A stretch of DNA of 64,000 nucleotides, from NCBI RefSeq assembly GCF_016613475.2, contig NZ_CP071517.1:930001-994000 (forward strand). The letters are read 5' to 3'. Source of the DNA: Lysobacter arenosi. Lineage in GTDB: Bacteria > Pseudomonadota > Gammaproteobacteria > Xanthomonadales > Xanthomonadaceae. Shown here piece after piece: positions 41,117 to 48,946 of this stretch. The notes beneath the pieces were generated by a model, which saw only the letters and a program-made list of their open reading frames with translations, ran no database searches and was not told where the DNA came from. The translations under genes were made by a program, and so were the position numbers. The stretch's first letter is position 1, and every line of letters starts with the position of its first letter.

Positions 41117-42276
41117 CCCGTCACGGTGGCGCGCGCCTGCAGCGGCACGGTCAGCAATTCCTCGTACACGTCCAGCGTGCGCCGGATGACCAGTCGCTCG
41201 TCGAAGTGGCGCAACGCCTGTTCGCGGGCACTGGCGCCCAGTCTTGCAAGCAGTTCGCGATCGTCATCCAGGCGCGCGAGCAGGGAGGCCAGGCATGCCG
41301 CATCGCGCGGGGGCACGCGCAATCCGTCCTCGCCATCGCGGGTGACGACCTCGCGGCAGCCGGGAAGATCGGTGGTGATCAGCGCCAGTCCGGCGGCGGC
41401 GCCTTCGATCAGGCAACGCGGCACGCCTTCGCGGTAATAGCTGGGCAGGGCCATGACGTCGACGCTGGCCAGCAAGCCTGGCATGTCCTCGACGTGGCCC
41501 AGCCACTGCAACAGGCCTTGTTCGTGCCACGCCCGCGCTTCCTCGCGCGTGATCGAGCTGGGATTGCCGGGATCGGGAGTGCCGGCAAGGAGGAACTCGA
41601 TCCTGCGCCCTTGCTGTTGCAGGAGCCTGGATGCCTCGGCGAACTCGCTCACGCCCTTCTCGCGCAACAGGCGCGCCGCGAGAAGCACGCGCAGCGGTTG
41701 CGTAGTGTCGGCGCGCGGGCATGGCCGGAAACGCTCGGTATCGACCCCGGAGCTCCTGATCAGGCGGATCTTGCTACCCGGGACCAGGCGCGCGTCGGTC
41801 AGTGCCTGCGCATCGTCGGGGTTCTGCAGGATCACGCGCGAATGGCCATGGCCGAGGCTTGCCCGTATCAGCATGCTGACCACCGGCCTCAGCATCCGCG
41901 CCTTGGCGCTTTCGCTGGCGAACACGTAGCCCATGCCCGCTACTGCGTTGACCACCGCCGGAACGCCGGCGACGCGCGCGGCAAGAGCGCCATAGACGGC
42001 GCACTTGACCGTGAAGTTGTGCAGGAGGTCGGGCTTGTGCGTACGCAGCACCGTCACCAGCTCGCGCAGCGTGTGCATCTCGCGAAAGGGATTCAGGCTG
42101 GCCCGGTCCATGGACAGCTGGCACCAGGGGATCCCATGCTGATCGAAGCGTTCGCCGAACTCGCCTGGCGGCGAGACCATCACGACATCGGCACCGTGCG
42201 CCTTGAGCTGCAGCGCGGTCGACAACCGGAAGTTGTACAGATACCAGTCGGTGTTGGCGAAGAAGACGATACGCAT
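41113..42276 (-). CDS. Family 4 glycosyltransferase
   Basis: 387 residues. GT-B fold: N-terminal RIVFFANTDWYLYNFRL, interdomain region with LLAARLLREKGVSEF near 200, and the retaining GT4 signature EGVPRCLIEGAAAG near 290, with the two Glu of the E-x7-E motif. Sequence elements such as SWYLYNFR-like and HNFTVKCAVYG are shared with N-acetylgalactosaminyl-diphospho-undecaprenyl transferases (PglA/WbpT-like). ATG at 42276 is preferred over a TTG two codons upstream. It is the first gene of the downstream part of the cluster, after a strong terminator. Confidence 0.92.
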   Translation of the reverse strand: MRIVFFANTDWYLYNFRLSTALQLKAHGADVVMVSPPGEFGERFDQHGIPWCQLSMDRASLNPFREMHTLRELVTVLRTHKPDLLHNFTVKCAVYGALAARVAGVPAVVNAVAGMGYVFASESAKARMLRPVVSMLIRASLGHGHSRVILQNPDDAQALTDARLVPGSKIRLIRSSGVDTERFRPCPRADTTQPLRVLLAARLLREKGVSEFAEASRLLQQQGRRIEFLLAGTPDPGNPSSITREEARAWHEQGLLQWLGHVEDMPGLLASVDVMALPSYYREGVPRCLIEGAAAGLALITTDLPGCREVVTRDGEDGLRVPPRDAACLASLLARLDDDRELLARLGASAREQALRHFDERLVIRRTLDVYEELLTVPLQARATVTG

Positions 42277-42475
42277 CGGCAAGCGGAGTGCCGTACATCG
42301 CAGTGCATTCTTACTGTTCGCGATGCAGCGGGCACTGTTCGATGGGGGGATCTGGATTGTATCGATGCCCCCTTACCGGGCTGTAAACGATGCGATCACT
42401 TTCCACATCGGCGCATGAACGAAACCGGGGGCGACGCGCGCGAAAGTGGCGGAACGGGGTCCGCATATGCCTTAG

Positions 42476-42507
42476 AAAAAGGAACGGCCGACATTGTCGG
42501 CCGTTCC
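42476..42507 (-). terminator. Intrinsic terminator after the first beta-helix gene
   Basis: On the minus strand GGAACGGCCGACA, a short loop and TGTCGGCCGTTCC are followed by TTTTT. It lies 21 bases after the beta-helix gene stop, and so splits the cluster into at least two transcripts. Confidence 0.85.
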
Positions 42508-42528
42508 ATGACGAACATTTCAGTGCGG

Positions 42529-43746
42529 TTACTTCGCGTACTGGTTCGTGGTTACGCGCAGGTCGACGCAGTCGGTGGTGGCCTGGATGTGGGCACCGTT
42601 GCCGTTGTTTCCGCCGACCAGGCCGGTCATCGACACCAGCGGGTTGGTCGCGGTGTTCACGCCGTGCATGCGCGTGTGGTTGTTGCGGAACGTATTGCCG
42701 CTCACCTGGAAGGACTTGGTCGTCGAACGCAGCATCACGCCCATCAGGTAGTTGTGCTGGAACTTGTTCTGGGCGATGTAGCCGCTCACCGGCGAGATCG
42801 TCAGGACGCCGTAGCCGCCGTTGTACTCGACCGTGCAGCTCTTGATGGTGACACCGGAGACGCGCTTGTAGACCTGGATGCCGTTGCCCTGGTTCTTGCG
42901 GACCAGGCAGTTCTCGATGTGCACCGTGGTGGTGGTGCCTGCATCGTCGGCATCAGGCTCGATGTCGATGCCGCAGCCCGGGGCGATGCCGGTGTTGTTG
43001 CTGAACTCCGAATCGTAGACCTTGATCTCGCTGGAGCGGCCGATCGAAAGGCCCTGGCGGCGATTGCCGGTGGAGACGACATTGGCGATGACCACGCCCT
43101 GCGAAGGGATGGCCGGCTTGCCGGTGACCATGGCGCCGCCGATGGAGATGCCATCGCCCCAGCACTTGGACAGGTGGATGTCGCGGATGGTGACTCGCGA
43201 GGAACCGCGGACCATGATCGCGTGACCCCACTCGCCGGTCGTGCCGAGGTGGTTGTCGCGGTCGCCGATGATCTGGCCGCCCGAGATTTCGACGTCGCTG
43301 ACCTTGTAGACCATGACCACATAGGCGCGATCGGCGCTGTTGCGCTTGGCTGCGAGGATGGCACCGTCGGCGAGCTGGAGGTGCATGCGGCTGCGCAGGC
43401 GCAGATTGCGGGTCGGGTCGATGACGTAGGTGCCGGCCGGAATCAGGATCGTGCCGCCGTCGGACGGCAGCGCATCGATTGCCGCCTGGATGGCAGTGGT
43501 GTCGTCATGGATGCCATCGCCGTAGGCGCCGCGATTGCGGACGTTGAATACGGCCGAGCCGCGAGCACGAACGGGAGGGTTGTACGCCGCCTCGACGGTA
43601 CTGCCGGTGGCTGCCAGCGCCCGCGACATGCCGGTCGCGGTCAACACGCCAGGCACTGCGGCAAAGAAGGATCGGCGGAGGAATTCTCGACGGCCGTTGT
43701 GGCCGTGGTCGGATGCGCGCGCGGCGCGCTTGGATCTGTTGTTCAC
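42529..43746 (-). CDS. Tat-exported right-handed beta-helix protein (pectate-lyase/GH28-like)
   Basis: 405 residues starting at GTG 43746. The twin-arginine signal [10 protein letters not shown] is at 19-28, with hydrophobic core to about 47. It has a pectate_lyase_3-like start ([24 protein letters not shown] near 67) and then about ten parallel-beta-helix coils with PbH1-type repeats ([20 protein letters not shown]). Asp-rich turns ([11 protein letters not shown] near 255) could be catalytic. In polysaccharide clusters such proteins are lyases or hydrolases that trim the polymer. It has a paralogue in the gene just upstream (44008-45105) and its own terminator. Confidence 0.85.
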   Translation of the reverse strand: MNNRSKRAARASDHGHNGRREFLRRSFFAAVPGVLTATGMSRALAATGSTVEAAYNPPVRARGSAVFNVRNRGAYGDGIHDDTTAIQAAIDALPSDGGTILIPAGTYVIDPTRNLRLRSRMHLQLADGAILAAKRNSADRAYVVMVYKVSDVEISGGQIIGDRDNHLGTTGEWGHAIMVRGSSRVTIRDIHLSKCWGDGISIGGAMVTGKPAIPSQGVVIANVVSTGNRRQGLSIGRSSEIKVYDSEFSNNTGIAPGCGIDIEPDADDAGTTTTVHIENCLVRKNQGNGIQVYKRVSGVTIKSCTVEYNGGYGVLTISPVSGYIAQNKFQHNYLMGVMLRSTTKSFQVSGNTFRNNHTRMHGVNTATNPLVSMTGLVGGNNGNGAHIQATTDCVDLRVTTNQYAK

Positions 43747-44007
43747 TTATTGGGCTTCCTGGGCCAGCCCCTGTCCGGCCTTCTCGATGAGTGGTCGGCG
43801 ACATGGGCCGCCGATTCGTCACGCCACGATCATTTTCGTGACTCGAGCGAATCTAGCGCAGCGATGCTTAACTGCAGTTGCTGATTGTCGTAAGTGTGCG
43901 CGGGCGCAAGGAAATTGGCCTAGCTTGTTCATGTTGAACCGCATTCAAGTTGATGACTGCGGGTTCATTCATGTAGCTGTAGCGGCACATGCGCGGAATC
44001 GAATGGA

Positions 44008-45105
44008 TCAATTCCGGTATCGATTGTCGTCGCCAACCTGAATCGACTGCGTCTTCTCGGCGATCGAAACGTGGCGGTTGCGCGTGAGCGGCTTGCTCGC
44101 TCTTGCGCTGCGGGCCGGCCCGTTTGCCGCGAAATCGTTGCCGGTGACGCTGACGTTGCGCGTGCCAGGCCGCAGGCCAATGCCGCCCAGGCCGTTCTGC
44201 CGGATCTGGTTGCCGGTAATGACGCAGTCTTCGGCGGCGATGGCCAGAACGCCATGGCCGCGGTTGGCTTCGATCGTGCAGTCGCGGATCGTGATGTTGG
44301 ATGCGCGCTTGTAGAGCTGGATGCCGGCGCCTTCGTTCCTCATCACCTGGCAGTTGGCGATGACCACGTCGCTGGCGATGTCGCCGGCATCGGGTTCGAC
44401 GTCTATGCCGCAGCCGGGCAGGGTGCCACCGGTGTCGGTGAAGCTCGAGTCGTAGACGCGGACGTGGCGCGAGCGCCCGATGGTCAGCCCCTGGCGCCTG
44501 TTGCCGACGCACTGGACCCGCGCGATCACGACATCCCGGCTAGGTACCACGACACCGTCGATCTTCGAGCCGCCAATGGAGATGCCGTCACCCCAGCAAT
44601 GCGAGACATGCAGGTCGTGCACGGTCACCTTCGAGGCGCCGCGGATCATGATGCCGTGGCCCCATTCGCCCCCTGTTCCAAGGTGTGAGTCACGCTCGCC
44701 GATGATGCGCCCGCCGGAGATCTCGACGTCGCTGACAGCCTGTGCGTTCAGCACGTATGCGCGCTCGGCCGCATTGGCCTTGGCGATCAGGCGCGCACCC
44801 GCGGCCAGTTGCAGGTGCATCCGGCTTCGAAGCCGCACGCTGCGCACCGGGTCGATCAGATAGTCGCCCGCCGGCACCAGCACGGTGCCGCCGCTGTCCG
44901 GAAGCGTGTCGATGGCGGACTGGAACGCATCCGTGTCGTCGCGGCTGCCGTTGCCGAGCGCACCGTGGGTGCGCACGTCGATGCGTGCCGGCCCGCGCCC
45001 GCGCACCGTGACATCGGCGGCCAAGCTCGCCAGCGGTGCCCACAACGGCATCACCAGCAATGGCAGCACGCAGTTGCGCAGCAATCGCCGTCGCCCAAGG
45101 TCCAT
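44008..45105 (-). CDS. Second right-handed beta-helix protein, paralogue of the adjacent one
   Basis: 365 residues. It aligns along its whole length with its downstream neighbour. Shared landmarks include [68 protein letters not shown] and GCGIDVEPDAGD. The N-terminus has a shorter Tat-like signal (RRRLLRN then a hydrophobic core to about 30). A tandem duplication is the simplest explanation. ATG at 45105 starts one base after the upstream gene stop. It is probably a periplasmic or secreted polymer-modifying enzyme. Confidence 0.84.
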   Translation of the reverse strand: MDLGRRRLLRNCVLPLLVMPLWAPLASLAADVTVRGRGPARIDVRTHGALGNGSRDDTDAFQSAIDTLPDSGGTVLVPAGDYLIDPVRSVRLRSRMHLQLAAGARLIAKANAAERAYVLNAQAVSDVEISGGRIIGERDSHLGTGGEWGHGIMIRGASKVTVHDLHVSHCWGDGISIGGSKIDGVVVPSRDVVIARVQCVGNRRQGLTIGRSRHVRVYDSSFTDTGGTLPGCGIDVEPDAGDIASDVVIANCQVMRNEGAGIQLYKRASNITIRDCTIEANRGHGVLAIAAEDCVITGNQIRQNGLGGIGLRPGTRNVSVTGNDFAANGPARSARASKPLTRNRHVSIAEKTQSIQVGDDNRYRN

Positions 45106-45106
45106 G

Positions 45107-46570
45107 TCAGTGCTGCGCCGCATGCGCTCGCGCCGGGGCCGGGCGATCGGCACCAGGCGGTGCGGCCACTTGCCGGTCCGTCCGCCGCCTCGATTCCAGC
45201 CACGGCAACACGATCGCCAGCAGGTAAAACTTTGATGCGTGGTACTTGTTGTCGAGCCGCTTGCGGTTGCGCTCCAGCCAGGGAGCGGCACCGGGCAGGA
45301 TGTCGGCCGCCTGCCGGGCGAACTCGAAGACCTCGTCGAAACGCTGTTGCGCCAGGCCACGGACGTCGAAACGGAAGCTGCCCTTGCTTTGCACGTACGG
45401 AAGGTCGCCGAAGCGGGTGGCGATGTGTTGCCTGATCAGCAGCTTGTTCATCTTGGTCTTCGGATCGACCTTCTCGTAGCCGGGAACCTCGCGATGGATC
45501 CACTCACGCAAGGCCAGGTCACAGAATGGATAAGCTGCCTGCAGCGACAGTGCACTGGCGGTGTACAGGCCCTTGGCAAAGGCACCGGCCGAACCCGCAA
45601 TCGAGGTCGACATGTCGCGCCATTCGGCCGGGCTGGTGGCCGATCCGATCTCGGCGAGGAACAGGTCCAGGCGCTGCCGGGACTGGCCTGCGATCTGGCG
45701 GCCAAACAGTTCGTCGACCTCGTCGTTGCTGAAGCGCGAGCCGGGGAAGGCCCGCTCGATCGGGTTCATCTGCAGGGTGCTGAGCAAGTAGCAAAGGCGG
45801 AAACTGCGGTCGACCAGAGGCAGCTCGGCGATCCGCGGCGACAGGCTGAAATCGCGTGCGAGCCGGGCCAGCATGTGCTGGCGACGGCTCATCGGAGTGC
45901 CGAAATAGCTGTCGGCGCCGAGTCCGTCGATGATTCCGTCGCCGCCCCTGGCGGCGATTTCGGTGCCCAGGTCGACGCAGGAGAGCAATGCGAAGTCCGC
46001 GGTCAGCAACGGCATCCTGTCCACCACCGCCAGGTAACGGTCGTAGGCACGGCCGGGATCGCAGACCAGGGATTCGTGGCGCAAGCCGAGGGTGCGGGCC
46101 ACCCGCGTCGCCGACTCGACTTCGTCCTCCTCGCGTCCGCCGAGATAAGTGATGCACGTGGTATCTGGCCGGACCTCGGCGAGCGCGATGGCGAGCGTGG
46201 TCGAATCCTTGCCCCCGCTTTGCAGCAGCCAGGGCGCATGCATGTTCCCGCAGCTTCGATTGACCGCATCGCACAGCCGTCGGTGGTAGCCGAGCACCCA
46301 GTCCTGGTGCGAACTGGGTTCTTCGGGAACCTCGCCGGCGTTGCGGAACTTGAAGCGAAATTCCGGCGCAGTGTGCATGTCGTCGTACGGGCAGAACCCG
46401 AAGGTCACCAGGCGCACGCCTTGCAGGATCGAGAACGGGGGATAGACGAAGGCGTTGCGCAGCAGATCGGCCACCGACACCAGGTCGACCGGCGGCGATG
46501 CGGATGCCGCCTCCAGCGGGGTGAAATCGGGCGTGCCGTAGTACGGCGACATCGTGATCTGGGTACCCAT
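45107..46570 (-). CDS. Asparagine-synthase-like ATP-pyrophosphatase without glutaminase domain
   Basis: 487 residues. The PP-loop LQSGGKDSTTLA is near 118, an Asp-rich GIIDGLGADSYFG near 215, and the C-terminal YPFCDLALREWIHREVPG near 365 is typical of asparagine synthase B-type synthetase domains. The N-terminal class-II glutamine amidotransferase domain (with N-terminal Cys) is absent. The protein therefore needs free ammonia, another amine donor or a partner. Enzymes of this type in exopolysaccharide clusters are thought to amidate or transfer amines to uronic acids or sugars; the substrate here is unknown. GAGGTG precedes ATG at 46570. Confidence 0.85.
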   Translation of the reverse strand: MGTQITMSPYYGTPDFTPLEAASASPPVDLVSVADLLRNAFVYPPFSILQGVRLVTFGFCPYDDMHTAPEFRFKFRNAGEVPEEPSSHQDWVLGYHRRLCDAVNRSCGNMHAPWLLQSGGKDSTTLAIALAEVRPDTTCITYLGGREEDEVESATRVARTLGLRHESLVCDPGRAYDRYLAVVDRMPLLTADFALLSCVDLGTEIAARGGDGIIDGLGADSYFGTPMSRRQHMLARLARDFSLSPRIAELPLVDRSFRLCYLLSTLQMNPIERAFPGSRFSNDEVDELFGRQIAGQSRQRLDLFLAEIGSATSPAEWRDMSTSIAGSAGAFAKGLYTASALSLQAAYPFCDLALREWIHREVPGYEKVDPKTKMNKLLIRQHIATRFGDLPYVQSKGSFRFDVRGLAQQRFDEVFEFARQAADILPGAAPWLERNRKRLDNKYHASKFYLLAIVLPWLESRRRTDRQVAAPPGADRPAPARAHAAQH

Positions 46571-46574
46571 CAAT

Positions 46575-48834
46575 TCACCTCGCCGCCGACGGGTTGCGCA
46601 ATGGCTGGTAGTCGTAATAACTGTAGGTGTACTGGCCCGAGCCGCGCTTCTGCACGGCGTTGAAGATGGCGCCACGGACTTCGACGCCGTTCTGCTCCAG
46701 CCGTTGCTTGGCCATCGCGATCTCGCGCTGCTGGTTGTGGCCCCAGCGCACGACCATCAGGCAGGTGCCGACATGGTGGCCGATCACGGCAGCATCGGTG
46801 ACCGCCAGCACCGGCGGCGTGTCGATGATGACCACGTCGTAGAGCTTGGCCAGCTCCTCGAGCATGGAGCCGAAACGCGGATGCATCAGCAGTTCGGACG
46901 GGTTCGGCGGAATCAGTCCGCGCGAGATGAAGGTCATGTTCTCGGTGCCGGGCACCTTGCGCAGCGCCTGCTCCAGGTCGATCTGGCCCGAGATCAGTTC
47001 CGAAAGTCCGCCTTCCGAACGCACGCCTATGGCGTGGTGCAGGGTGCCGCGGCGCATGTCGGCGTCGATCAGCAGCACGGTCTGGCCGGCCTGGGCAATG
47101 GTCACCGCAAGGTTGGCGCAGACGAAGGTCTTGCCAACGCCAGGACTCGGCGCGGCAATCATCAACATGTTGTTCTTCATCTCCAGGCGGGTGAAGTGCA
47201 GGCTGGTACGCAGCGTGCGCAGCGCCTCCATCGCGAGGTCGGTCGGCGCGCGCAACGCGAGCAGGCGCTGCGTGTCGCGGCGGAAGTGGCGCGGACGCGT
47301 GGCGATCTGGTGGCCCTTGGCGCTGAAAGGAATCGAGGCGTAGACCGGCAGGCCGAGCAGTTCGATATCGGCCGGGTCTTCGACGCCGCGCCTGAACATC
47401 TGCCGCAGCAGCACGAAGGCGACCATGAACATCGCACCCAGCAAGGTGCCGCCGGCGACGACGAGCAGCGGCTTCGGCCAAGCCGGGCTGTCCATGTTGA
47501 CGTCGGCCGAATCGATCACCCGGGCATTGCCGATCGCGCTGGCGCGGGCGATGTTGAGCTGCTGCGCCTGGTCGAGCAGGTTGGCGTAAGTCTGGTTGGT
47601 GACTTCAACGTCGCGATTGAGGCGGAACAGGCCCTGTTGCGTATCGGGCAGCTGGCTCAGGCGCGACAGCAACCTGGCCTTCTCGGACTGGAACTGGCCG
47701 ATCTGGCGCTGCAGCGACTCATATACCGGGTGCTCGGTGGTGAAACGGCTGGCGATGTCGGCGCGCTGCACCAGCAACTGCTGGATGCTCGCATCCAGGG
47801 CGATGCTCTGGTCGAGCAGGGCCTTGTTCTGGACGGCGACGTCGAGCGTGCCGGTGCGGCTCTGGAAGTCGTTGAGCGCGGCCTGCGCATCGGCCAGTTC
47901 GCGGCGCACGTTCGGCAGCTGCTCGGTGACGAACTGCAGGCGCTTGGCCGCTTCGGCCGAGTTGCGCGCGACGTTCTGGCGCGAGTAGGCCCTGGGTGAT
48001 CTCCTCGAGCACCTGCTTGGCACGGACCGGATCGGAGTTGGAGTACGTCAGGGCGATCACGCCGGAATTGCGGCCCTGTTCGGTGACCGTGATCCTGCTC
48101 TTGAGGTCGGCCATGATCGCCATCGGGTTCAGGCGCTTGACCTCGAAACGCGTGCCAGGGTTGGCCACGATCGCCTTGACGTCGATGGTGACGCCGCTGC
48201 CGCTGACCGGGCCTTGTCCGGCGCGACCCTCCAACAAGGTCTTGCCGTTGGGATCGAGCAGCGCGAAGCGGCCACGGTCGGCGGCGATCAGTTGCAGCGG
48301 CAGGTCGATCAGCGTCTCGGGCAAGTCCAGCCTGGCCAGCGTGAGCTTCTCGCCACCCCAGCCGTACCCGTTCAGGCCGAACAGCGGCGTTGACAGTGCA
48401 TCGGGCTGCATCAGCTGTTGTGCGCGCGCCGCCAGATCGCCGATCACCGGCAGGCGCACGGGCTTGGCCGACAAATCCAGATCAAGGCGCTTCATCGCCT
48501 CGCCCAGCACGCGCCGGGATGTCAGCAATTGCGTTTCCGTGGCCGTCGGAGAGTCGGCCGACGGCGGCGCCTGTGGCGCGTTGCCCGCGTTGAGGCCCGG
48601 AACGGTGGGGAGACGGCTCTCGACCTCGACGACCGCATTGGCTTCGTACTGTGGGGTCGCCAGCAGCACGTAGATCGCGCTGGCGGCGAAGAACAGCATC
48701 GTGCCGAAGAGGATCGACCACTTGTTGTCGCTGAGCGTGGTCACCATGCTCGGAATGTCGATGTCGTCTTCCCGGATCGTGGTGGCGGGCAGCGGATGGG
48801 TGAGTTCCGCCCTGGTTATCAGTTGGGTAGCCAT
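46575..48834 (-). pseudogene. GumC/Wzc polysaccharide co-polymerase with tyrosine autokinase, interrupted by a one-base insertion
   Basis: Two overlapping frames together encode one protein of about 752 residues. Part 1 (48834 to about 48000) has the N-terminal Wzz span (about 38-60) and the periplasmic start. Part 2 (about 47990 to 46575) has the coiled-coil periplasmic region, the second span and the BY-kinase: Walker A SPGVGKT, Walker A' LLIDADMRRG, Walker B VVIIDTPPV, and a C-terminal tyrosine cluster (YTYSYYDY). The break is an extra C in the CCC run at 47990-47992; removing it restores EEITQ-AYSRQN. It could be a sequencing error or a real mutation; if real, the kinase is lost or made separately. 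Confidence 0.88.
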
Positions 48835-48946
48835 GTCTCGTCACCGTTATGTAGGAAGGGGGGAACAACCACAAGCGAATAGGAGGTGGCAGCGCGCATG
48901 CGCCAAGCCGCTGCAGGTGTAATGGGCGGCGCGTACATGCCTTGCA

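Noticed and set aside
40933..43884. Plus-strand open frame of 983 codons across the GT4, flippase and beta-helix genes
   Set aside because: It crosses several convincing minus-strand genes and their terminator. The translation has no recognisable domain and is a codon-bias artefact.
46575..48834. Two separate genes, a Wzz-like chain-length protein and a free BY-kinase, as in some Gram-positives
   Set aside because: The periplasmic coiled coil and the second membrane span both fall after the break, so neither half is a complete functional unit. A one-base change restores a single normal Wzc-type protein.
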